64,000 nucleotides of DNA from Rhynochetos jubatus (taxonomy: Eukaryota; Chordata; Aves; Eurypygiformes; Rhynochetidae). The stretch is taken from positions 12,519,170-12,583,169 of the forward strand of contig CM050655.1 in the NCBI GenBank assembly GCA_027574665.1, written 5' to 3'. This document shows positions 52,301 to 64,000 of this stretch, in pieces. The position numbers and the translations under genes are program-made. Every line of letters starts with the position of its first letter. The first letter of the stretch is position 1. The notes below the pieces were generated by a model. The model was not told the DNA's origin and ran no database searches. It was given only the letters and a program-made list of their open reading frames with translations.

Positions 52301-55209
52301 TTTCTTCTCATGAAGAGAAAGGTAAGATATCCAGACTGATAGATCATAGCTTTAGGATATTCCTTTCAGAGAACAAGTTGCAGGCTCTCCACAAAGTGAA
52401 TGAAAACTGAAATGAATTAAGGTGGCAGAAAGGCATCCTTGGGGCTATAGTTGTCACAATATATGTACAGATTCACTAATATCATTCCATTAGATGCTTT
52501 TTCCCTGATATGCTGTTATACAACCAAACTCAAATTTAGCCAGCACTTATGCCATTATACTGTTATGTGGTTACTGGGAAAGCAAAGAATAATCCCTTTG
52601 GTTCAAGACTTGACAATTCCTCTCCAGACCAAGAAGTTAAGAAAATTCTAACTGCATTCATAAGAAAATACTTATATGAAATCTGGCTTTTAGATTCTGG
52701 GAAATAAAGTTTCTTTTTAAGTCATTATAAAACCTTGTCTTTTTAGGCAGCAACATAGTAGGACAAGATTTTCTCAATATCTTATTAATTTTAACATTTA
52801 TTAATGAAAACTTTTAACTGATATGGAAGCATCAGCTCATAGAAATAATTGTTTAGCTGATAAAGATGCTAATTTAACTTATATTTGAAACTTTACTAAG
52901 CTTATTGCCTGTGTGCCTGAAAAATACCCAGGAGAGTTATTAAGCGACATCGTAATTGATTGGTCTTTATGAAAATCAGATTGTATATTTAAAGAAAAAC
53001 AGATGAAGAAAGAAATGCAGTGCCAGGAAATAAAATTTTATCTTTTTATGAATGCACCTAATTAATACAGCTTTAATAATAATTACATATTTGTTAGCAA
53101 TTTTCGCCTCTAGTACCTTTTAGATGTTTCTGATGGCTTCTTCATCGTTCTTTGTGACACTGATATAGAAACTATGAGGAGAAACAATATCCAGTGATGA
53201 TGTGAAATCACTGGGGTTTTCCTAGTTCTTAGGACTCCATCTAGGCAGCAATTGGAATAGCTTTGGGACAGACAACCCCATACAGTTCTACAGATTTTTG
53301 AAGGTATATGGTAAACCACATGGGTTTTTCTCTTTCCAGACTTGCTCAAGACTAGGCAGGATGCTCAGGAATAAGCATCATTCAAAGTTCATGGTACTTT
53401 TCCATGAACCTGTAATCCCAGTATTTTATGCTTACTGAATTTCAGCAGTGAGTGTCACTGAGAGAAGATTCAGAGTTCCCTAGAGTCCTCTTTGGATGCC
53501 CCACTTAGGATGACTGTATTGGCCAAGATCAGCAGCCCCCTTTAGAACTGCAGATATGGCATCTTTTCCAGATTCACTCCTGAAACTCTTGAAAGAGAGT
53601 TAGCATTCGTGAATTCAAATAACAGAAAGAGATCCTAAAGTGACTAAACTCACTACTTTTCAGGAAATTAAGGGAACACGCATGCTACATGGAATAATTA
53701 CGTATCTCATTCAAACTACTGCTTCTCTCCTCACTATTTCATCTACCGTCATTATTTCATGGATTTTAAAAAGGGAAGTTAAAAAGTTTTGTGAGTGCAC
53801 AGTGAAAAATGTCCATAGAAAACGTTACATTTTTATGTAAGGCTATTGACTATTAAGCAATGTTATCTTCCAAGATACATTTGACTTATTTTGTGTCTTG
53901 AACTCATGCATTTGTTCATAAAAACTGGTATTTTCCTTAGTCTCCAGTGGTTGCTTTCAATGAAGAAAGAAAATACAAGTTAAGAAACTCAGTGCATTTT
54001 TTTACATGAATTTTTAATATGAATAATGTGCTTGTATATTAAAAAAACAAGTAGTTTCCCATAATGGGTGGGTAGCATAAACTCCTAGCAAACCTAAAAT
54101 AGTTTATGCAAATTTTATTTGTTACAAAATTAAATAAAAATAATTTTACATTCATTAGACAAGTAACATGCTTATAATTGCACTGAGTTGTGAAATAATG
54201 ATCTGTTACACTGTGCATTAGCATCAGCTACAAAACACCGTCACCCTCTTCCAAACCTTATTACTATTTTTCTAAGCACTTTCATCTATCTGCTAAAGAA
54301 CAGTTGCTCACAGTTTCATTTGTTCCATTTGCTTGCTAATAGTCTATCTTTAACCTTCATTCCTTTGGAAATACAAGGGTTCTGTCTTCTTACATCTCTG
54401 TAAGTATCTCTCTCCTTTATGTACATGCACATTAAAAAGTATCCTGTGGTTTTTAGGTGATTCAAATTTGCAAGTGTTCAACTGCCAACCCACTTCCGGA
54501 AGACGATTACAAGGTAGTCCTTTCTTTAAAATTACTCTCCAGCTCGAAGAGGTCATATCAGTGTATGTCTGGCTTTTGCTCTCCTTCAGCTCAGCAGATG
54601 ACCTCCCTACTTTTCTATAATTCATGTTTTATCAACAGATATATATTGAGTTTGGGGGTTTTTTGCTAGAAAGAAAAGGTGCTAATTTTGATTTTTCAGT
54701 TAGCTGAGTTGATATTCTTTCTGGGAATTTCCTTGTTAAAGTAAGAAATGCTATACATACTATACTCTGCTCTGCATGTTTAGCATGGAAATTTGAAGGA
54801 ACTCTCCCATCCATCAAATATGAAGCACAATTGTATTTATACTCTTACAAGTTGAATAGATACTATGAATACAGACTGATCTGTCCCTACCTTTGTTCCT
54901 CCCTTCCAGCTACCCTGTTCATGATGAATTATTATGATGTCTTACTTGCTGGGTAAATGTTATTATTGCCACTCTGGCCAGTTCAGTATTAAACACAGTT
55001 TTGTAAGACGCCTCATAGCCTTTGTGTCCTCAGGGGTGAATTTCCACCAAGATCTGTCCTTCTCCTCTCCCTCTCCTTCCACTTTCTTCCAGCCAGATAT
55101 TCTTCAAAATCTTGCAGGAGCTAAATTTATCTCAGACTTGCATCTTTCTATCCAATTTAGCTGTAATTGCCTAGCAGCTTTAAAAATTATTGGAAGAAAG
55201 AATGACAGG

Positions 55210-55249
55210 CAGATACATACACACAGACACACAAACAGACACACACAGA
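55210..55249. repeat. Imperfect (CA)n/(GACA)n microsatellite
   Basis: Irregular CA, GACA and AACA units over about 40 bases. An open frame on the plus strand (54934-55287) reads through it as a His/Thr-rich tail, which argues that the frame is spurious. Confidence 0.7.
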
Positions 55250-57094
55250 ATATAAGCAATTATTTAGGAAGTCAGGTTAAAAGTTAAATTATCTCAGCAC
55301 CTACGTTTGATTATAAACCATGCAGAGTGAAATTAAGTGCTAAAACGTAGAAAAACACGGGAGTTTCTATTGAAATTATACGCTGTGTTGATATTTAAAA
55401 ATCTGATTCCTAACAGAAGTCAGTGATTCATCTTTTATTTCTTGTAAGAAAATGAGAGGTTTGCATCATGTGACATTTCTGAACTGGCAGAGCAACTTGT
55501 ACTGAAGATCCATTTGGTGCCATTAAGGAATCAACTGTCTTGAAGTCGTTAGCTTCTGAAATTACCTTCTGTCAGTGAATACTTACTATTTATACTATGT
55601 GAAAAGGAGGGTAAGTTTTGTTGCAACTGAGAAGAAACGTTATGCTGCAGCTTGTTTATTTTTTTTCTTTTGGTTGGCACGTACTTTTCTTTAGAACTCC
55701 CAAACAGGCAGCTTTGACCTTCCTTTTTGTCATGTTTTTCACTTTGCATATATTTTTACCATTAGCAGGAAAGGTGACGCAGAGAAAGGCTGTGGCTAGT
55801 CTTTTAGGACCCTTCTCCTGGTAGAGTTCTAACATGCAACAAGAGGTAGAAAAAAAACCCTTTTTTTTTCTAAGCAATTGAAAAATTGTGTTCTGCTTCC
55901 AGGAGGAAGAATCTAACAAAGGTGTGCTGTACGCTATTCCTCTAAAAATAGGCTTGCTATAACTGATACAAGAAAAATGTTTTCCTCCAACATATCTACT
56001 GCTTGAAAATGCATATTTTGCAAAGACTGACTGACATCTTACTCTTGAAAATCCTATTTGAAGTCCATGGGACTATCTAGACAGAAAGGCCAGCAGTCAG
56101 CTGTAGCCATCAGCACAAGTGGCTTGTGTAAGAGTGGGGTCCCACTGAAATTAAAGGGAAAAGATGACCTAGAGCAGTTAATACAGCCTAAAAATCTTGA
56201 GCACCAAATGTAATAGCATGAGTTATCTCTCTATCTCCACGGACAAAAAAAAAAAAAAGAAAACAAACTCTATGATCTAGACTGGCTTCATAGTCTTTTT
56301 ATATATAGCTAGCATTGAGTCTAATCCAGATCTGTAGCATTTTTCCATAGAGAGGTGGTAGAATTTTCTGGGAATTACAAGTCTACATTTTTTCATTCCA
56401 GATTTGTATAGCAGATATGCTAAGCTTCTGCAGTTATACCAACTGTAGCATGGATATCATCAAAGCTATATTCAGAGATCATGTGTAGATTATAACCAAG
56501 TACAGAGGGTTTCTCTCAATGGCACAGTTAACCTACATTGCCCTGAGAAATTATTCCATATTTTCTTTTTTTCTAATGTTTAACTGGTGTTAAAATTTCT
56601 GTCTTTATTAGACAGAGAATGAAATGTTTCCAAAACAGCACATGAGATTGGGTCCTGCATTTTTTGGTATATTTTCCCCATTTAATGAACCTTTTCAGAT
56701 AGTTAATCATAGTTCAGTTGTGAAATTCTTGTTCTTAACGACATAGTTACAAAAGTGGGCACAGTGAGCTCATAACAGCTGGAGATGTGTGAGACAGAAC
56801 AGCAGTGATGCAAGACCTACATTGGCATCAGTGGGATCCGTACCAGGCCAGTCATCTGGAAATATGATCTCATGTTTTCTAAATATGTCTTGAAATTAGT
56901 CTTGCTGTTGCCACTTCATCTATCTAAAATAATTCAGGCAGTTCATTATTGGGAATATTTACCTACGGCTGTTTGGAGAGTACATGTGGCAAAATTTCTC
57001 TTTAATTACTTCGCCACAAACACTTGTTCCAATGACAGGCCCACTGGTAGCTTGTAAAAATATGTCATTACTGTTCAATCTTGCATGTGTTCAG

Positions 57095-57220
57095 ATGAAA
57101 ACTGTGTCAATGCCAGCAAGAGAGTCAAGCAAATTGAAACCAAGCTCCCTATCAAATGGATTCAGCTCTTGATTGCTTTTGAAGAAAAGATTAAACGGTA
57201 AACTCCAAGCCCTCAATAAA
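57095..57220 (+). other. Doubtful terminal-exon-like segment with poly(A) signal
   Basis: A pyrimidine-containing stretch ending in TTCAG at 57094 is followed by an open frame of 35 codons ending in TAA at 57199-57201. A perfect AATAAA lies 13 bases after the stop (57215-57220). With the in-frame ATG at 57085 the frame would be 38 residues long. The predicted peptide is basic and amphipathic (it includes SKRVKQIETKLPIKWIQLL and ends EEKIKR) with two cysteines near its start. It is not similar to any protein I can name. AATAAA is common by chance in such AT-rich DNA, so the arrangement is suggestive at most. Confidence 0.12.
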
Positions 57221-58776
57221 GAAACCTGTAATAGACCCATGTGCTAGGAAGTAAATCACCATTACATATTTTAAAGTCTTAAATATTAATTTTCTGAGTA
57301 ACTAGTGTTTGTTATTAGAGCATCGCTTCATTTTCCCCTGCTTTGCATATGAAACACAATAGTTGGAGCAGTGGTGGAGATTTTTCCCCCAAACATGGTC
57401 AAACTTTGACAGGATTTGCCTTTCTTACAACTACTGATGCCACAGGAGTGCCACGGTAGCTCAGTTACAGGGGCTGATATAGGAAGTCTGCAGCAATTGC
57501 TCCAAGTAAATGCTGTGGACTTGTACATAATGTGGTAGGTCAGTCTTTTTGTAAGTAGGAAATGGAAAACTTTGATTCGAGACACAGTTAGGCAGAGATT
57601 GCTTGGCCTTGGCTGACTAGTTGTCTAGCCAGACAATCTCTAAAGTCCAAGTATTAAAGAAGCCTTCATATCTGTAATTTTTGTTATGAAATCACAGCAA
57701 GTGAAAGCTTCTGATGCTGCCAGCTCACAAGCCAATATGGTAGGTGAAGTGGAAATCCTGCTCATTTTGTATTTCTGATATTTTTAAAACTTGGTTTGGA
57801 AGTTTATTCTCTACTTACCTCACTCCATCTCTAATTATTTTGTGACAGAATCTATTTTCATTATCAGATCCTGATGATTTTCTCTCACTTGCTGAGGAAG
57901 TGAAGTCACTGTTACCTGTCCTAGTAATCGAGTCTGTTTGTGTTCCCTCTGCTGGGCAGCGCCCCGGTTATCAGGGCAAACAAGAAGGCTCAGTACTGCA
58001 TTAGGCTAGAAGTGATTTATGAACAGATGTAAAAACTAGTGGCATTGCCAAGAAAAAAGTAAGGAATGTCAACCGAGCTTTGAAATGTTCCTTGCTCTTT
58101 TAGCTAAGGTTCTGGCAGAGTAGCCTAATATACTACACCATGTACTGCATCCTTGTAACCAACGATTGCTAATTCCAGAGGCTCAGTTTAGTGAAGCTTA
58201 ACCAAATGAACGCTAAGCATGTTTGTATCAACACTGCTGAATGCTGTTGTATTTCTGAATAAACACGATCAAGGGGAGGGTTGGAAGGGAGAGGAGAATT
58301 TGGCTGCTGGTGATAATTTCCAGTTGTGAAGCAATTATTTAGATAGCAGATTTTAGTAGGAGAAGAAGGAGTTTAGTAAGTGCTGGATTTGCATAATAGT
58401 AATACATGTCACTTTAAATTTCCTCCCGGCATTTTCATGCACTTTTAAAATGAATCCTAATTATAAATGTTATACAAGTCCCACATAATGTGAATTTACT
58501 TGTATGCACATTTGCATTACCCTTATTTTTAAGTGTGCTGATGATTAACATTAGTAGCCTAGTTATTATGTTAACTGCATGCGTATACTACACACCATCA
58601 GACAGAAATTAAGTGTTAGGTGCATGAAATGTGCAGAGAATTCTAAACATTGGCCCCTAATCAAGGGCACAAAAAAAGCCTAAAGTAAATTTAGCTGTGA
58701 AAGGGTCTTTCTTCTTAATTACCTTAGTGCATAGGTCACGTAATTCTTTCCTCAGAGCAATAGGACCTATGAAACC

Positions 58777-58845
58777 GTGGTGGTTCAACTCCAGTGAGCA
58801 ACCAAGTATCACACAGTCACGGTATCACTCCGTATCTCCTCCCCC
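58777..58845 (+). mobile_element. 5' fragment of the same LTR family as at 37335
   Basis: About 69 bases align to the start of the LTR at 37335: 'ggttcaactccagtgagcaa' corresponds to 'ggtttaaccccagcgggcaa', then 'ccaagtatcacacagtcac', then a pyrimidine-rich end containing CTCC and CCCCC. Differences are more numerous than at 37335, and many are C-to-T or G-to-A changes at former CpG-like positions, so this copy seems older. The rest of the LTR is missing, and no target-site duplication could be identified. Orientation is the same as the first copy. Confidence 0.75.
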
Positions 58846-61800
58846 AAAAATTATTTTGCTCTATTTAAGTCCATCTTTAAAATCCATTTTAATGTGATTC
58901 ATATTATTCAAAGTTACTATGGCATGCCTTAACTGTGATGGCTAAACAATGTCTCTTTTCCTTCCATACACATTCAGAACCAAAGCAATCCCTTTTATAT
59001 TCTCCTGCGTGCAGAATTTCAGCAAGGCAAATGAAAGAAAGAGACCATAACCTTTATAAATTACCAAGTAGCTATTCAGTTACATAGAAGCTACTGTAAT
59101 ATATTCTAATCTTTTCTGTGCTCCTTATGAACTGCTCCACAGACTGAAATGCCCATAGACCAGTGGTACCTGCCTCCTGCCACTCACATCCCAGGTACAT
59201 CCGCGCCTGTGCTCATGAGTAGGATGTGGGACACAAGTAGTTTCATTTTCCTCGTGTTATAGAAAGACTTAACTGTACTGATATTAGCAATAACTACTCA
59301 TGTTATTCTCAGTTTATTATACTGGATTTTCATTCTTTCTATACCCACATCTACGGTAAAATTTTCAAATTGCCAAAAGGTTTCTCTGGCTGCTCATTAT
59401 TCAACAATCACCTGTGTGACCTGTAAAAAGATTTATGTAAGCTGAGCACTCAACAGTCAGGGTCTACCTGAGACTTTAAAAGCTTTTTATGTTTTCCATT
59501 TTAAAAATACAGGGTAAAAGTCACTACAGAATTATATTCTTGCATATAACATAGCTTAATTACATCCTTTCTTCTAAATCTCAGTTTTTTAACTGAGAAT
59601 CAGACTACTAGAATGAATTAGGTCCACAATTGCTCTGAGGAATAAAAAGATATCATCCTTTTAAAAAAATTGTTCATGATTATTTAAAGCTCAAATTTTA
59701 AACTGAACAGTATCCTGACAGAGTAATAAAATTTCATTTTCAAAACTGGAAACGTTTAGACATATATGATGATGTTCAGTAGTTGAATTTATGAAGCATT
59801 CCAATTATCTCCCCCCTCTATAAAATTGCTGCAGTTGTCAAAAGATAAAAGTTAGTTAAAATGAAGACAGCAGTGCTTGCAGCCAAAACGGTATGTATGC
59901 CAAAGATTAAATATTATATTTAAAATACTTATATTTCTTTTTTTTTTTTAAAGCCAAAAAAAATCCCATCAAGTTTTGATAGTGTAATTGGAAGGAAAGA
60001 TTTTCAAAGATGACCGTGAAAGAAAAGGTACATAAACTCACTTTCTTACTTGAATTTGTTGGCTACAACGTTTGATTTTTTACATGTCGTATGACAAATT
60101 TGAATGACGCTAAATTTCTTTGAGCAGTAATATGGGTGTCCTCAGTAAGACCATTCTCCAAACTGAGTCACTGTTGCCATCTGGATGCCAGTGAATTGAA
60201 TTAAGTTGTTTATATCTTATGTGAAGACTAAAAAAAGCATGGTAAAAGTAGTAAAAGTAATCTGAGGTGAGTGAATGTGAAAACGCAGATACCATGCATG
60301 TGAAATCAGTGGATTGCACCTTGCAGAATTTACTTAACTGTTGTACAGAATATGTAATTCCATGTAATCATGATTTGTCTTCATTTTATAAGTTTGGATA
60401 TTCATTCTTTTTTTGTATTTCACCAGAATGGCATATCTATATCCTGACATAAACTCCTGAAATGTCTCCGTTAATATTAATAAAATTTCAGTCAGCAGAG
60501 ACTACACTACGTGAAGATTTCCTCATGGAGAAATCCTTCTTTCTAACACTTTCATTTTCTGAGAACAAGGGAAAAGGGAAAAAAAACCTACGTGTATGCA
60601 GATAACAGAAAAAAGTTGCACAGAGTCTACTGGCATTCCTCAAACAAGAAGAAATGTTTCCTACAGTCTATAGCATTGAAATTTCCTTGATAAATCCAGT
60701 GATACAGTGTCTCAGGCAATAGCCTCAGAAAAAACCACATTAGGACATGGTTAGTATTGCACTCACATAGCCAGCTGCCCAATCCTATTACCCTAATTAA
60801 AAGAAGAATAATTTATGTTTCCTAGTGAACATCATGTAGAAATTGTGCCTACATTGTGTCTTCTAATAATTTACACAAAAGGTTTGGACAATCTAGTGGA
60901 ATAAATCCTATGGGACTATAAACCCAGTTTTATATTCTCACAGATTTTTAAAAAAAAAAAAACAAACATTTTCTTAAGAAATAGTGTGGCTTTATATATG
61001 TTGAGGTTGATCTTGAGGTGAACCTTTGAGACTTCTTCCTTTAAAGACAAACCTAGTAACAACATCTAAGGGTCAGGTTTGATAAAACTTTTAAAGCTCC
61101 TCTAAGATGTGCAGGGAGCATGAACTCACTGCAGCTATCCTGGGTCCCACTTGCCGCAGAGACCCCAAGAGCCAAACCGAGTCTCAGGTTCTGGGACCCT
61201 GGACCATTTAGGGTCCCTTGCCACAGGTGGGCTCCAGCACTGCTGTCACCCTGAGGGTCTGAGACCCCCTTCGTGTGAGCGAGTCCTGGCAACCCTTCTA
61301 ACACAGAGCCGCATGAGCAGCAGTATTCCAGACAAATGTAATTTTCCTCTGTTTTTGTTTTTTAAATTAACATTTTTTAACTCAGCTATTCTGTTGTTCC
61401 GTAAATAAGAGTTCATTAAAAACACATTATTGGATGTTTAATAACAACATAACAAAAAGTATTAAAAGGTTAGGTTAATGATCATATTTGTACTAATACG
61501 ATGGTGTGAGAATGCTCATTAATAATATTTATTTTAGATTGACTCAGTAAACATTGTTATTATTCATTGAACATTACTAACATGTTTTAATGATCTCATC
61601 TTTTATTTATTCAGTGAACAACGAAAACTGATGATGTGCAAACACTTGTTCAAGATTTTACAGCTTTTTATAGATTGTATTTACACACAAGAGCAATTAA
61701 GACATCAGCACACGAGAAATTTTATTGATAGCAAAAAGTCTGTCAGGAAATTACCCTTGACCAATTCAAAACTTTGGAGCAGATGAAGGCACAATCCTAA

Positions 61801-64000
61801 CTATACTGAAACAGTACACAGAGGCCTCGTTCACACTGAGATTTGGGACTGAACACTCACGGTATGTGTTGTCACAAAAGGTAGACACCAAATTCTGATG
61901 TGTGCAGGTATTTTGCACAGTTTCTCTAAGCAGAAGCAGGGCCGTGAATTGACATCATGCTTACATGGGATACTTTAACCAACTTAGATATCTAATTCTG
62001 AACATGAATCAGTTTCTCATGAAGTCACTGGAAATTTTTATTTTCAATGTTGGGAGAAATAAAGTTTTCCCTCAATTTGGTATGCAATTTAACAGTTTCC
62101 CCTGCACGTAACATTCGGGCAGTTCCAGCTCAGTTCTTCAGCCTCCTTGGGCTACTACTTCTATTAACATCATCAATATTATTTACTCAGTATGGGTTAT
62201 ATGGGACAAAGGCTGATTCATTAATCTCCGAAGGAGACATAAGTAAATGCTTTAGTCATCCAAAGCCCAAATGCTGCCTTGTATAATTCAGTCTCTTATG
62301 GTTAGTGAAATATCAGAGAACTCAGAATATTTTGCATGCTAACGATTGTTTCTCATGAAGCTATTTGTATGTGTGTTGAAGAGGGAGCTGGAAACAAGCA
62401 TACTGGTGAATATGGATTGTGCTTACTAGAGAGACCGTTCTGTATTCTGTTTGGCTATCAACGTAGCTACACACTCTATTACTGCACACAGAGAAGTGAC
62501 ATTGTACTGTGTGTTCTGTAAATCACTTTTAATTTCTATCAGCTCCAGAACTACTTCATAAGTTACAGGAATCAGTTAAGTTTCAGTTTCCTATGAGAGA
62601 CCTGCATAGTTGCTCATGAGAAATCTGTTGTAACAAGCAATAACCTGGGTAAAACATAATATTGGAAAGATTGTAATGATAGGCCAAAATGTAACGCAAA
62701 TTAAATGCAGTAAGGATAAGTCTCTCAAGAAGAGGAGTAGAATGAGGAAGATTCGGTACAACTGAGCTCTGAAAGCTGCTACCTTAACAAGAGCTTGCAA
62801 TTAAACACGAGCAAAATTCAGAAATCTGATCTCAAACTCCAACAGATTTTTTATTGTCACAGAGGAAAGAGAAGTTTGCTGGTTTTAGAAAGAAATAACA
62901 TTTCATCCACAAATACCTGTATTTTCAGGTCACTGCTTCATTGCCTCACGGAACACTTGTGAATGTAGCACAGGCAGTTCTGCCTCTTAGGCCTTGCTTT
63001 ACATGCACTAGGTTATATTCACAGGGAGTGAATCAACGCTTAAAGTGTTTGACTTCTGCATTGACAGAACACTTAAGGGTTTTGTTGTGTTCTGAAATAA
63101 CCGTTATATGGTTTTAAAATGAACGTGAACTTGATACTCATTCTGTTTGTCAAACACGTGGAAAAAAGTTGCGTCAACAGCACTAAGAAGCCTGAAATAG
63201 TGGATATGAAAACAGAGTAGTGCTGTATCGCTTTAAAGGAGAAGTCATTTGTATAAGAAAGCACACGTCACAGTATGTGAGAAGTGGTAGTGTTATGAAC
63301 ATCAATTCTTTCCCTTTCCATGTCCATGCAAGCCATTGCACTCCTCCTGCACAAAAGATCTGCGGATATGTGCTTTGGCCTGCCTGCGGCGTAGCTGTGC
63401 CTCCCCCTCATGATACGGTGTGCCCATTGCCAAAATGTTTTCTCCTGACACCTTCAATTCCTTCTGTTTATATCCACATTTTTTCTCCAGGGAAAAAATA
63501 CTGATGACACCATTGCTCGTGCAGAGCAATGGTATTTTAGAGACTCACACAAATGACACTATTAAAAAAAAGGCGTGATGGAGAGGGACAATGCTATTCA
63601 GGGAGTGGGAAACTTACAGGGCAACTTCAGGAGCCAATTTGTCCATCCAACTTCAAAGTGACTTGCAGAAAAACCTACATTAGTGAGTTGAAAAAGATAC
63701 ATGGGTAAGAACTTCGTAATGGAGAAAACAGCCATAGCAAAATGCTGGAAACAAACCATAGATGAAACAAATTCTCATACAATTTTCATTTAAAATTACA
63801 ATAAAGAATGATTTCACTGAAATGAAAACGTATTTGCTGACTACTTGGCTACAGAAAGCAAGCTTACAGTTATTGACAGTTATTTACCCAAAGGACTTAG
63901 CTCCTGACAGAAACAGTTACATTTTATAAAGTTCTTAAAGGTTGCTATTTCTTCCTGAGATAAATATTATGAAACCAGACCTTGTGTCAGGCACCGGGAA
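58846..64000. other. AT-rich non-coding sequence, no gene recognised
   Basis: No exon, RNA gene or repeat family is recognised. The stretch includes a T run at about 59938-59950, an A run at about 60950-60963, a GC-richer patch (61110-61315) containing overlapping frames on both strands, a TAAT-rich patch (61410-61720) and a mildly CpG-bearing patch (63360-63420). None of the open frames carries a recognisable motif. Confidence 0.65.

Larger units (their letters stand above)
40018..58776. other. AT-rich non-coding sequence, no gene recognised
   Basis: I recognise no coding gene, RNA gene or transposable element in this 18.8-kb stretch. It holds homopolymer T or A tracts (for example 40063-40078, 48913-48928 and about 56247-56260), short microsatellites listed separately, a 30-base homopurine run at 43350-43379, and two exon-like segments of low probability (48938-49083 and 57095-57220). 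Open frames are generally below 120 codons, with opposite-strand overlaps. Very old repeats could be present and missed. Confidence 0.65.

Noticed and set aside
58260..58300. G-rich string as a possible G-quadruplex
   Set aside because: Only three runs of three or more G are present within a short distance, so a standard four-run quadruplex is not supported.
58387..58517. Two perfect ATTTGCAT octamer motifs 123 bp apart
   Set aside because: The same octamer occurs at several other places in the window (for example near 11588, 16672, 24757, 46994 and 51528), and several copies are expected by chance at this base composition.
1..64000. CRISPR array, tRNA, rRNA or snRNA genes, prokaryotic operons
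   Set aside because: No regularly spaced short repeats apart from the contiguous 41-bp minisatellite, no recognisable cloverleaf or snRNA sequence, and the repeat content is that of a bird nuclear genome.

Overview
This window looks like non-coding nuclear DNA from a bird. The base composition is AT-rich, CpG is scarce, stop codons are dense in all frames, and no reading frame shows an operon, a ribosome-binding site or a recognisable cellular domain. The assignment to birds rests on the repeats: a 3'-terminal CR1 LINE fragment at 23213-23743, a much older CR1/L3-like LINE at 29735-30812, decayed MIR-like SINEs, and two copies of a solo-LTR family that I recall as common in Neoaves and not typical of chicken. 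These family assignments come from remembered consensus sequences, not from a database search.

Layout: 1-23212 is unannotatable AT-rich sequence with short microsatellites, two weak MIR candidates and small CpG-dense patches. 23213-23743 is a CR1 fragment on the minus strand that still encodes a degraded ORF2 C-terminus. 23744-29734 is non-coding with one fairly clear MIR (26370-26461). 29735-30812 is an ancient plus-strand CR1/L3-type LINE, broken in every frame but complete to its 3' end. 30813-37334 is non-coding with a good MIR at 32235-32350. 37335-37491 is an internally deleted LTR flanked by a 5-bp direct repeat. 39503-39545 holds two adjacent perfect hairpins. 39813-40017 is a minisatellite of exactly five identical 41-bp units. 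40018-58776 and 58846-64000 are non-coding, separated by a 5' fragment of the same LTR family at 58777-58845.

I found no convincing protein-coding gene, structural RNA gene or CRISPR array, and no coherent new system. The listed open reading frames are of the size expected by chance. Three short candidates (a six-cysteine ORF near 18.1 kb, an exon-like segment at 48938-49083, and a terminal-exon-like segment at 57095-57220) are recorded as low-probability leads. The window is best read as intergenic or deep-intronic sequence whose clearest content is a record of transposon insertion and decay plus one very young tandem expansion.
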